Source: Bacteroidota bacterium
Lineage (GTDB): Bacteria; Bacteroidota; Bacteroidia; Flavobacteriales; Weeksellaceae
Direction: 5' to 3'
Assembly: GCA_023458535.1 (NCBI GenBank)
Contig: JAEWYW010000040.1
Coordinates: 1 to 64,000, forward strand
Length of the DNA: 64,000 nt
In this document: in pieces, positions 57,028-64,000 of the stretch
Position numbering within the stretch: the first letter of the stretch is position 1
Layout: each line of letters opens with the position of its first letter
Translations under genes and position numbers: made by a program
Notes under the pieces: generated by a model
The model's input: only the letters and a program-made list of their open reading frames with translations
What the model was told of the DNA's origin: nothing
Databases searched by the model: none

Positions 57028-57660
57028 TTACCAGTATTTTTGGTTAGCAGTTCCGTAGAGTTCAAGCACTCTTTGGGCATCGTTTTTCTTTTTCGCTCTT
57101 AGGTAGCTTACAGAAATGTTCTTGTTGGTGTAGTAGCGTACAAGGCTGTGGTAATCCTTTACCTCTTTGTACACACGGTCAATCACATCCATACGCTCTT
57201 TGTCATTGAGCGAAAGGCTTGATGAGGTTATAATCTGCTTCAGTTCTTTCAGCAGTTCGGTACTTTCATTGAGCAGTGCCGAATAACCGTTGCCGATAGC
57301 GGTCAGTTCCTGCGGTGTGAAATTTGGGTCGTTCATCATCTTGCCGAAGTTGTTCACGTACATTTCGGAAACATCGCCTACCAACAATACCGTTTGTTGC
57401 ACTTTACGGGCATCTTTCACAAGGTTGTTGATAGCTTTCAGCTTGTCGTAATATTCCTTGCCCTGGTCGTAAACTTTTTTCACTTCGTTGAAGTTCTTTA
57501 TCACGTTGCTTACGGTGGAAGAAGTCTGCACGATTTCGTTTGCAGAGTTGATAATGCCCGAAGCCAAATTAGCCGGGTCGGTTACAACCCACTGGGCTTT
57601 TGCTGACGGTGCTACGGCGAGCATCAGTGCCGTACACACCAGATACAATACTTTTTTCAT
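57028..57660 (-). CDS. traI: conjugative transposon protein TraI (DUF4141, VirB5-like)
   Basis: A 210-residue periplasmic protein. Signal peptide (MKKVLYLVCTALMLAVAPSAKAQ), then WVVTDPANLASGIINSANEIVQTSSTVSNVIKNFNEVKKVYDQGKEYYDKLKAINNLVKDARKVQQTVLLVGDVSEMYV, a heptad-rich helix pair typical of DUF4141/VirB5. 28 bases after traG. Confidence 0.88.
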   Translation of the reverse strand: MKKVLYLVCTALMLAVAPSAKAQWVVTDPANLASGIINSANEIVQTSSTVSNVIKNFNEVKKVYDQGKEYYDKLKAINNLVKDARKVQQTVLLVGDVSEMYVNNFGKMMNDPNFTPQELTAIGNGYSALLNESTELLKELKQIITSSSLSLNDKERMDVIDRVYKEVKDYHSLVRYYTNKNISVSYLRAKKKNDAQRVLELYGTANQKYW

Positions 57661-57688
57661 TGTTTCTGAATTTTTAAATTGTTAATGA

Positions 57689-60193
57689 CTATTGATTTGA
57701 ATTGTCCCGCCTTTGCATTGCGATATGCTTAATGGCGAGTTCTACATTACCATCCAGTTCGGAAGCAAGCTGCATTACTTCCATTTTTTCGGTTTCTTCT
57801 GTCGTGTAGGCGAGGTATTCCTCCAAACTAACTTCGGTGGCATAGACTGCCGAGTGCGTACCACCTAAGCCAATCCAAACCTCTTTGTAAAGTCGGCTTG
57901 CATCGTTGTTCATATTGATGGAAAGTACCTGCCCTTTCTCTTTGTCCGTAAGCCCCAACATCGCCTGTATATCATCAAACTTGTTCATATACTTGCGTTG
58001 GTCAAGCAGGATTTTACAGTCGGAGTTATTGATGATACTTTCCTTGACAATGGGCGACTGGATAATATCATCGACCTCTTGCGTTACGACAATCGCTTCT
58101 CCGAAAAATTTGCGGACGGTCTTAAACAAATACTTGATGTATTCTGCCATTCCTTCTTTGGCTATCGCTTTCCAAGCCTCTTCAATCAGGATGAGCTTAC
58201 GAATACCTTTCAATCGGCGCATCTTGTTGATGAACACCTCCATAATGATGATGGTCACAATGGGAAAGAGGATTTTGTGGTCTTTAATCGCATCAATCTC
58301 AAACACGATAAAGCGTTTGGAAAGCAGGTCTAACTGCTTGTTGGAGTTCAGCAGGTAATCATATTCGCCACCCTTGTAATAGGGTTCGAGTACGTTCAGG
58401 AAGTTGGCAATGTCAAAGTCCTTTTCCCTGACCTGCTTTTCTTCCAGTACCTTGCGGTAGTCGCCTTTTACATACTCATAGAAACCGTTGAATGACGGGT
58501 AAACGTCTTCCGTTTTGATACGTTCGATATAACCGCTTACCGCATTGGAAAGGGCAACTTCTTCAGAACGGGTTGGCGGCTCATCGTCACGTTTCCATAA
58601 GGTCAGTATCAAAGTCTTGATACTTTCCCGCTTCTCAATGTCGAACACGCCATCATCGGTATAGAAAGGGTTAAAGGCAATGGGGTTATCTTCGGTATAA
58701 GTGAAGTAAACACCGTCTTCGCCTTTGGTCTTTCCTTTGATGAGTTCGCACAAGCCCTGATAAGAGTTACCCGTATCTACCAACAGTACGTGTGCGCCCT
58801 GTTCATAATACTGCCGTACCATATGGTTAGTGAAGAACGATTTACCACTTCCCGATGGACCAAGTATAAACTTGTTCCGGTTCGTAATGATACCACGCTT
58901 CATAGGCAGGTCGGAAATATCCAAATGGATAGGTTTTCCTGTAAGCCTGTCAGCCATCTTGATACCGAACGGCGAGGGCGAATTGTGGTAGTTGGTTTCT
59001 TCCGTGAAGAAGCACAATGCAGGCTCAATAAAAGTGTAAAAACTTTCCTCACTGGGGAAGTCGCCCGCATTGCCGGGCATACCTGCCCAATACAAAGTGG
59101 CTACGTCCGTAGTGTTGTGCCGAGGCTTACACTCCATCAATGCCAATGCACTACCGCAATCATTCTTTAGCTGTTTCAGTTCCGCAGGGTCTTCCGACCA
59201 CGCTATAATGTTGAAGTGCGCACGGATTGAAGAAAGCCCGAAGCTGTGGGCTTCGTTCAGGTACTTTTCTATCCACTCTTTGTTGATTTGGTTGGCACGG
59301 CTGTAACGAGCCAGTGAGTGCATATTCCTTGCGGACTTCTCAAACTTTTGCAGGTTGTCTTCGCTGTTATCCAAAAAAATGTACTGGTTGTAAATGTGGT
59401 TGCAGCTTAACAGCAAGCCCACGGGTGCGGCGAATGAAAGGCGGCAGTCGCTACGGTCGGTAGATAGCTTTTCAAAACGGGTATCTGCCGATACCGTTCC
59501 GGGCAGGTCGTCCGTATCTGAAAGTGTATGCAGGCTTAACCTTTTGTTACCGATGCGTACTTCTTCGTTTCCGAGTGCGATGTCCTGCATTGGTGTTCCG
59601 GCTCCCCTCGATAACGTGAGGTACTGTTCCAGTAATCCCTGTGTATCTTCCGTTCCGATAATGTCCTCTTCGGTCAAACGCCGCAGGCTAACAAAACCGC
59701 TATCGTTCACGATACGCTCAAACTGGGCGACCGCCTCCATAAAGCGGTGTATCGTTTCCTTGTTCCTGATTTCCTTTGGTATCAACGTACCTTTGCAAAG
59801 CGAACTGAAGTTGCTTTGCATCCGCATTCTTTCCTTTGTGGTCTTCGTCAGGAACAGGTAGCAATAATGGTTCAGGAACGGTCGCTCGTTGAAATGGCGT
59901 TGATAGGACTTTGATAAAAAGCTCTGGTCTTCGATTGCCAAATCGGGCGCATAGCTTTCCTTAATGTACCAATCCTGTTTGTGAATGACCGTAAAATCAG
60001 GCAGGGTTTTGATAGCCTTGTGCCAGGCGGAGTGTATGGCTTCGTATTCCGCAGAAGCTACCGTGAACAGTTCCGGCAGGCGCACTTCAAAGCAGGCGGT
60101 AATGTCCGCATCTTTGGATAAGATGCAGTTGTTCTCTACTGCCAACAAAGGAAATTTATTTTCCAGTGTGGTGGTCTTTGCTACATTTCTCAT
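57689..60193 (-). CDS. traG: conjugative transposon ATPase TraG (VirB4-like)
   Basis: An 834-residue cytoplasmic/inner-membrane ATPase powering the type IV pore. The Walker A is in GPSGSGKSFFTNHMV (about residues 449-463), Walker B in KLILIEEAWKAI, and Q in VTQEVDDIIQS. N-terminal domain has the VirB4-like FPLLAVENNCILSKDADITACFEV. Overlaps traF by 4 bases (ATGA), so they are coupled. Confidence 0.95.
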   Translation of the reverse strand: MRNVAKTTTLENKFPLLAVENNCILSKDADITACFEVRLPELFTVASAEYEAIHSAWHKAIKTLPDFTVIHKQDWYIKESYAPDLAIEDQSFLSKSYQRHFNERPFLNHYCYLFLTKTTKERMRMQSNFSSLCKGTLIPKEIRNKETIHRFMEAVAQFERIVNDSGFVSLRRLTEEDIIGTEDTQGLLEQYLTLSRGAGTPMQDIALGNEEVRIGNKRLSLHTLSDTDDLPGTVSADTRFEKLSTDRSDCRLSFAAPVGLLLSCNHIYNQYIFLDNSEDNLQKFEKSARNMHSLARYSRANQINKEWIEKYLNEAHSFGLSSIRAHFNIIAWSEDPAELKQLKNDCGSALALMECKPRHNTTDVATLYWAGMPGNAGDFPSEESFYTFIEPALCFFTEETNYHNSPSPFGIKMADRLTGKPIHLDISDLPMKRGIITNRNKFILGPSGSGKSFFTNHMVRQYYEQGAHVLLVDTGNSYQGLCELIKGKTKGEDGVYFTYTEDNPIAFNPFYTDDGVFDIEKRESIKTLILTLWKRDDEPPTRSEEVALSNAVSGYIERIKTEDVYPSFNGFYEYVKGDYRKVLEEKQVREKDFDIANFLNVLEPYYKGGEYDYLLNSNKQLDLLSKRFIVFEIDAIKDHKILFPIVTIIIMEVFINKMRRLKGIRKLILIEEAWKAIAKEGMAEYIKYLFKTVRKFFGEAIVVTQEVDDIIQSPIVKESIINNSDCKILLDQRKYMNKFDDIQAMLGLTDKEKGQVLSINMNNDASRLYKEVWIGLGGTHSAVYATEVSLEEYLAYTTEETEKMEVMQLASELDGNVELAIKHIAMQRRDNSNQ

Positions 60194-60519
60194 ACGGCAT
60201 TCTGTTTAGGTGTGAATTTTAAATAGCGGTGTACAGGCTTGCGGCAGATGATGTAGCGGGGATGCCTTTTATTGGCTGCAATTTTCATCAGCCCGTGTTC
60301 GCCGTACTTCCTGTTGAGCGAAAAGGTCTGCCATATAATGAGCGAAGCACCGCCTGCTCCGAGGAACAGGCAGATGTAGGAGTTTACGCCTGCCATATAC
60401 AGTATCATCACGAGGATAAGCGTACCGAGCAGCCCACCTGCGAAAATGAACAGGTATTGCGCTTTCAGCCCTTTAAATTCCACCGTCCTGCCGATGCCTT
60501 TGTTGATATTGTAATTCAT
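60190..60519 (-). CDS. traF: conjugative transposon protein TraF (DUF4133, VirB3-like)
   Basis: A 109-residue inner-membrane protein from the ATG at 60519 (MNYNINKGIGRTVEFKGLKAQ). Two TM helices (YLFIFAGGLLGTLILVMILYM and YICLFLGAGGASLIIWQTFSL) and a basic tail. DUF4133 pattern. An earlier start adds 25 residues over the traE-traF gap without support. Last codons overlap the traG start. Confidence 0.87.
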   Translation of the reverse strand: MNYNINKGIGRTVEFKGLKAQYLFIFAGGLLGTLILVMILYMAGVNSYICLFLGAGGASLIIWQTFSLNRKYGEHGLMKIAANKRHPRYIICRKPVHRYLKFTPKQNAV

Positions 60520-60530
60520 AAGGCAAAGGA

Positions 60531-60836
60531 TTAAAGGAAGAATGAACGCAGGATGGTAGCGGCAACAATCAAGAAGATACACGCACCGAACCACGAAGCT
60601 GCGGTCTTGCTCGTGTCGGGGTCGCCGGAACTGAATTTGTTGTAAACCTTAACGCCCCCGATTAACCCGACTACCGCACCGATGGCGTAGATTAACTGCG
60701 TTGCGGGGTCGAAATAACTTGTTACCATTTGGGTAGCCTCGTTGATACCTGCCGAGCCGTTTCCCTGTGCGAACGCACCAATTCCTGACAGCATTGCCAC
60801 GGCTGCCAGCAAAACTTTTTTTCTCTGTTTTTCCAT
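60531..60836 (-). CDS. traE: conjugative transposon protein TraE (DUF4134, pilin/VirB2-like)
   Basis: A 101-residue membrane protein. Cleaved leader MEKQRKKVLLAAVAMLSGIGAFAQG, then two TM helices (ATQLIYAIGAVVGLIGGVKVYNKF and GACIFLIVAATILRSFFL) flanking SSGDPDTSKTAASWF, the DUF4134 pattern. Size and plan match VirB2-type subunits. First mating-pore gene of the window, 11 bases before traF. Upstream traA-D genes are absent here because the defence operon and window end intervene. Confidence 0.9.
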   Translation of the reverse strand: MEKQRKKVLLAAVAMLSGIGAFAQGNGSAGINEATQMVTSYFDPATQLIYAIGAVVGLIGGVKVYNKFSSGDPDTSKTAASWFGACIFLIVAATILRSFFL

Positions 60837-60989
60837 AATTGAAACACATTAATTTGTTACTGTTTATCCCGCACCTTGCGAGCTTTCGGGACAAATGTCT
60901 TGTGGAAAAAGAGGCGTTATAAGAAAGTGGCAGTCAAAGGAAGTGTTTGGCTGTGAGTGGCTTTGTTGGTGGGGACTTCCAGAACGGAA

Positions 60990-61059
60990 GTACAAATGAT
61001 GGGAGGCTTTTATTGCAATTTACAGTTGGTTCAATGCAACTTTTAAATTACATTTGTAC
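60990..61059. promoter_or_regulatory. putative Xre operator pair
   Basis: GTACAAATG (60990-60998) and CATTTGTAC (61051-61059) are perfect inverted 9-bp copies. The second overlaps the -7 element. AGTTG/CAACT (about 61025-61042) lies between -33 and -7. The first gene of the operon is an Xre repressor, so autoregulation is likely. Confidence 0.4.
61026..61056 (+). promoter_or_regulatory. promoter of the ABC-3C-like operon
   Basis: TTG (61026-61028) and TACATTTG (61049-61056) are 20 bases apart, an exact TTG-N20-TAnnTTTG match. Transcription would start near 61064, 30 bases before the Xre ATG. Confidence 0.75.
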
Positions 61060-61093
61060 ATTCATAATAAAGTCAATTTTAATCCTTTTTGAG

Positions 61094-61309
61094 ATGAAAA
61101 TATCAGGCAGACATATTGGAGAAATGCTGAAGGAAGCCAGAGAACAAAGACAGCTAACTCAAGAACAATTAGCCCAAAAAGTGGGTAAGAAAAGGAGTTA
61201 CATTTCTAAGGTCGAAACTGATTATGGCAATAATATCAAACTTCAAACCCTTAAAGAGATAGTAGAAAAGGGATTTGACGGTACGGTTAAAATTAATTTG
61301 GAACTCTGA
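61094..61309 (+). CDS. Xre-family regulator of the ABC-3C-like operon
   Basis: A 71-residue single-domain HTH: HIGEMLKEAREQRQLTQEQLAQKVGKKRSYISKVETDYGNNIKLQTLKEIVEKG fills the whole protein. The Xre-type recognition helix is KRSYISKVET. First of four rightward genes, 7 bases before the next. It is probably the repressor of this operon, acting at the CATTTGTAC inverted repeats. Confidence 0.88.
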   Translation: MKISGRHIGEMLKEAREQRQLTQEQLAQKVGKKRSYISKVETDYGNNIKLQTLKEIVEKGFDGTVKINLEL

Positions 61310-61316
61310 TTTGTAT

Positions 61317-62213
61317 ATGGATAAATTATTGAAGAACGCTTTTAAAATGCAAATTCAATCCAAAGAAGGATTTGAGTTCGAAGAATTTATTGATGAACTG
61401 TTTCTTTTGAAATATGACGTTGATAACTATACGCCCATCAGGAGGAATAAGGATAAAGGCAATGACGGTACTATTTTGCCCGAACAAAAGATATTGGCTT
61501 GTTATGCGCCAAGAAAATATAGCAAAACTGATTTTGAAACAAAAGTTTTAGGTGCAGCAAATAAAGAAGGAGATTTTGAAAAATACCAAAAAAACTGGAA
61601 AGACAAATTTCCAAATTGGGAAATGTATGTTAACCACGAAGTGTCACCGGAACAATTTACACTAATTCAGGGTTTAGATGGCGATACTTCGATTAAGGGG
61701 ATAGACCAAATTCTTTCTATTGTTGATGAACTTGTATCAAGTAAAAAAAGGAAACTTGCAGCCTACTTAGGCATTGAAAACTTTTTTATACAGGACTATA
61801 TTCAGGAAATCATTAATGACCTACTGAATGCCTCAAACGAAGAAGATAAAGCTCTGCATTTCGACAGGAAAACATTAGTCCCTCCCCAAAAGAAAATCGA
61901 ACTCAACTTTGAACAGGAAGATTGGGATGGGATGAACTCGGAAATGGTATTGGTTATGGCGGAGTTTAATACGATTACCAATATACTTTCGGGATATAAT
62001 GATGATGAGATTAATACCCTGAAAAGAAGGGTTATAAATGATTACAATAAACTTTCAGGAAATTTCAAGGAGAGATTATATAATCTGACCGACCAATATA
62101 CAACGACATATGGAAACATTAAAGATGATGAATATGTAAAATGCGTAAAATCTATATTGCTGTATATGTTTGAACAGTGTTTAATAGGCAGAAAAACAGA
62201 AAATGAACTATGA
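61317..62213 (+). CDS. ABC-3C-type effector with nuclease-like fold
   Basis: A 298-residue protein from ATG 61317 (MDKLLKNAFKMQ); a start 42 bases upstream lies inside the Xre gene. Near residues 16-65, GFEFEEFIDELFLLKYD, NKDKGNDGTILPEQKILACYAPRKYSK suggest a PD-(D/E)xK/Mrr-like core: Glu, then GNDG, then a strand ending CYAP. The C-terminal half is helical and may contact the ATPase. Relatives of the CYAP-type family occur as first components of ABC-three-component systems. The catalytic residues are inferred. It overlaps the next gene by 4 bases (ATGA). Confidence 0.65.
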   Translation: MDKLLKNAFKMQIQSKEGFEFEEFIDELFLLKYDVDNYTPIRRNKDKGNDGTILPEQKILACYAPRKYSKTDFETKVLGAANKEGDFEKYQKNWKDKFPNWEMYVNHEVSPEQFTLIQGLDGDTSIKGIDQILSIVDELVSSKKRKLAAYLGIENFFIQDYIQEIINDLLNASNEEDKALHFDRKTLVPPQKKIELNFEQEDWDGMNSEMVLVMAEFNTITNILSGYNDDEINTLKRRVINDYNKLSGNFKERLYNLTDQYTTTYGNIKDDEYVKCVKSILLYMFEQCLIGRKTENEL

Positions 62214-62500
62214 TATTACCGCAGCCTGAAAGCAATCTTAAAACCAACCTTATGGTATTGGGAGCAGATATTATAAGTATTATGGGTAATTCCCCTTTCA
62301 AAAACAAATACGTTATCGTGGATGATATAATGAATAAGTTTTTAAACAGGGATAAAGATAGGACACCCGACCTTTTTCTGTATGCCTTGACCTTCTTGCA
62401 TACGATTGGCAGCATTGAGAAAAAAGGATATAAAATTAAATTGGTAAAGAAAGAAAACCAAGAAGAAAATCAAACAAGTTTATTCGACAATGTTAATTAG
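62210..62500 (+). CDS. ABC-three-component middle component (MC6-like)
   Basis: A 96-residue helical protein: MILPQPESNLKTNLMVLGADIISIMGNSPFKNKYVIVDDIMNKFLNRDKDRTPDLFLYALTFLHTIGSIEKKGYKIKLV. This is the size and pattern of ABC-3C middle component 6. It overlaps both neighbours (4 bases upstream, 11 downstream), so its synthesis is tightly coupled. It probably bridges effector and ATPase. Confidence 0.72.
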   Translation: MILPQPESNLKTNLMVLGADIISIMGNSPFKNKYVIVDDIMNKFLNRDKDRTPDLFLYALTFLHTIGSIEKKGYKIKLVKKENQEENQTSLFDNVN

Positions 62501-64000
62501 AATATATTCAGAAACCAACCTTATAGATGCTGTTCCATTTCACAATGGAATAAACATCATATTGGGCAAATACTCTGGGGATAAAGAAGCACGAGGGATT
62601 AATGGTATTGGCAAATCTACGTTGGTCAGGCTTGTTGATTTTACCTTATTAAGCGGTAAAGCAGAAAAAAGATTTGCTCAAAAAAAGTATGACTTTTTAC
62701 GTGATGATGAACACACGATTACTTTAGAAATTGAAGTACAGGAACAAAAATATTTTATCAAGAGGGGCTTTGCCGATACAAAAAAAATATTTTTCGGGAA
62801 GCGACCGGATGCTCTTGATGAATATGAAAAATCTGAAATGCCGAAATTGCTGGAAGGGATATTTTTTCCGACAGAGAACAACGAAGTATTCTTTGAAGGA
62901 AAAAGATATGGAACGTTGATGGAATTTTTTGTTAAGGACGACTTGCAAAGTCAGCAAAGAGTTGACCCTTTAAATTTTGTTTCTTACAATGCCAATGCAA
63001 GAGAAAAGGCATTGTATAATTTTTATTTGCTAAATCTCCCGACAAAAACACTTTTAAAATATAACGAAGTATCTTCTGAATACGAAAGGTATAATAATAC
63101 GGTAAAATCCCTTTCAGAAAAGGTTAAAGCAGATACAGGTAAAGATATTCAGGAATTTAGAACAGAGCGGTTAAAGATTGAAAAAGACATTGCTGCACTC
63201 GAAGGCAGCCTGAAGGAATACAATTTTCTTGCTAATCACAAAGAAATAGAACAAAAATTAAATCAGGTTATATCTGAAATTAACGAGCAATCTGTCATCT
63301 ATCATAATACAAACCGGAAATTAGAAAAACTAAAATCCTCTTACAATGATGTGTCTTCTATCGACCTGGACAAAATTCGTAAGCTCTACAATGAAACCGT
63401 AGCAACATTCGGCAACTTTGTAAAAAGGAGTTTGGATGAAGTTATAGACTTTAAAAAACAACTACTGACGAATAGGAATAAATATTTGTTGGAAGAAGAA
63501 AAGAAATTACAATCATCAATCGACCAGAGTTTAACGCAGCTTGAAAAATTAGAAAAGAACAGGAGCCAATTATTTTCATTGCTAAAAGAGAGAGGTGCAT
63601 TGGATAGGATTGAAAGCACTTATGAAAGATTAGTCAATGAAAAAACACTTTTAGAACGGAATACCTCAATTGTACGAGAAATTGACGAAATAGAAGAGAT
63701 ATTGGGAAACTCCAATATTGTTATCGCAGAATTAAAAAGAGATATTGTCAGCGAGCTAAATAAGCAGCAATCATACCTTGATGAGTTGAGATTGTTATTT
63801 CAGCAAATTCTTGAAAATGCAATTTATTTAGATGAAGAATTTGACAACTCTTATTTTAATATCACATTAAACTCTACTTCGCCGAGAAACCAATTGCCTT
63901 TTAAAATAAGTTTGGAAATCCCTAAAGCTGATGCGTTAGGACAAGAGCGTTTGAAAATCGTAGCGTATGATTTAATGGTCTTTTTAAAGAGCAGGATTGA
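62490..64000 (+). CDS. SMC-like ABC ATPase with DUF2326-type C-terminus (cut at window end)
   Basis: An open frame of 503 codons runs off the right edge. Start MLIRIYSETNLIDAVPFHNGINIILGKYSG. Walker A is GINGIGKST at residues 36-44. A long coiled coil fills about residues 190-415 (RLKIEKDIAALEGSLKEYNF..., LEKNRSQLFSLLKERGALDRIESTYERLVNEKTLLER). Near the cut, EIPKADALGQERLKIVAYDLMVFLKSRI resembles the DUF2326 entry seen in ABC-3C ATPases. Walker B and signature lie beyond the window. In known systems such ATPases sense or move along DNA and license the effector. Confidence 0.82.
   Translation, partial: MLIRIYSETNLIDAVPFHNGINIILGKYSGDKEARGINGIGKSTLVRLVDFTLLSGKAEKRFAQKKYDFLRDDEHTITLEIEVQEQKYFIKRGFADTKKIFFGKRPDALDEYEKSEMPKLLEGIFFPTENNEVFFEGKRYGTLMEFFVKDDLQSQQRVDPLNFVSYNANAREKALYNFYLLNLPTKTLLKYNEVSSEYERYNNTVKSLSEKVKADTGKDIQEFRTERLKIEKDIAALEGSLKEYNFLANHKEIEQKLNQVISEINEQSVIYHNTNRKLEKLKSSYNDVSSIDLDKIRKLYNETVATFGNFVKRSLDEVIDFKKQLLTNRNKYLLEEEKKLQSSIDQSLTQLEKLEKNRSQLFSLLKERGALDRIESTYERLVNEKTLLERNTSIVREIDEIEEILGNSNIVIAELKRDIVSELNKQQSYLDELRLLFQQILENAIYLDEEFDNSYFNITLNSTSPRNQLPFKISLEIPKADALGQERLKIVAYDLMVFLKSRI

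Larger units (their letters stand above)
60837..61093. other. divergent intergenic region between traE and the ABC-3C-like operon
   Basis: 257 bases with no gene. Holds the ABC-3C promoter (61026-61056), a 9-bp inverted repeat around it, and small hairpins CTTCC/GGAAG (about 60976-60990) and CCCG/CGGG. No clear promoter toward traE. Confidence 0.55.
40500..64000. mobile_element. integrative conjugative element, left part (CTnDOT-like Tra family)
   Basis: Left boundary somewhere in 40500-40750. Right end outside the window. Present: tyrosine integrase, excisionase-like HTH pair, mating-pore genes traE-F-G-I-J-K-L-M-N-O-Q, metal cargo and an ABC-3C-like defence operon. Relaxase and coupling protein are missing from the window and presumably lie to the right. 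Codon choice and GC are clearly higher than in the flanking chromosome, especially in tra genes. Confidence 0.85.

Noticed and set aside
59394..59861. 155-codon plus-strand ORF
   Set aside because: Antisense to traG; shadow.
1..64000. CRISPR arrays, tRNA or rRNA genes, insertion sequences with transposases
   Set aside because: Looked for and not seen.

Overview
The window looks like chromosome of a Flavobacteriia/Weeksellaceae bacterium (Chryseobacterium- or Elizabethkingia-like), entered at about 40.5 kb by an integrative conjugative element (ICE) of the Bacteroidetes CTnDOT-like Tra family. The lineage call rests on low GC, a type IX secretion sorting domain, a SusC/SusD pair, promoters of the form TTG-N19-21-TAnnTTTG without strong Shine-Dalgarno sequences, and the gene families seen. 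No rRNA, tRNA or CRISPR array was found.

Positions 1-40.4 kb are core chromosome. In order: tyrA with an apparent tyrosine attenuator; galE and a sugar aminotransferase; a secreted subtilisin-like protease and a secreted orphan; an iron alcohol dehydrogenase; a small lipoprotein; a DEAD-box helicase with a UbiB-like kinase; a purine block (guaA, purD, purH, purN, purM) with a DUF559 nuclease gene lodged between purH and purN inside inverted palindromic repeats; an FMN reductase and a pirin; a TetR-TolC-adaptor-RND efflux operon; plsC, a Nudix hydrolase, RNase G, a 29-residue basic protein, HU, mutY, prmA and an SDR; and a SusC-SusD-glycerophosphodiesterase-phosphoesterase locus that looks like phosphodiester scavenging and carries a PhoB-box-like array at its promoter.

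Positions ~40.5-64 kb are ICE. A tyrosine integrase faces inward at the left end. It is followed by a structured non-coding segment and five small accessory genes (DUF932 and unknowns), then a lone receiver-domain protein, a small partner gene, a large imperfect palindrome, and two overlapping excisionase-like HTH genes. Metal cargo follows (CDF transporter, TonB receptor, Cys-rich small protein). The mating-pore operon traE-F-G-I-J-K-x-L-M-N-O-Q runs right to left. Relaxase, coupling protein and traA-D genes are not in the window and presumably lie to the right.

Beyond traE, and divergent from it, is a four-gene operon: Xre regulator, a probable nuclease-fold effector, a middle-component-6-like protein, and an SMC-like ABC ATPase cut off by the window end. 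It matches the architecture of ABC-three-component (ABC-3C) conflict systems and is probably anti-phage or anti-plasmid cargo. It has a near-perfect Bacteroidetes promoter flanked by an inverted repeat that may be its operator.

The strongest non-coding signals are the tyrA leader (Tyr-Tyr leader peptide with mutually exclusive hairpins), the terminal-inverted-repeat unit around the DUF559 gene (it supplies the purN stop codon), the 112-nt folded element at 46428-46539, the 11-bp-periodic array upstream of susC, and the palindrome cluster at 18.8-18.9 kb.
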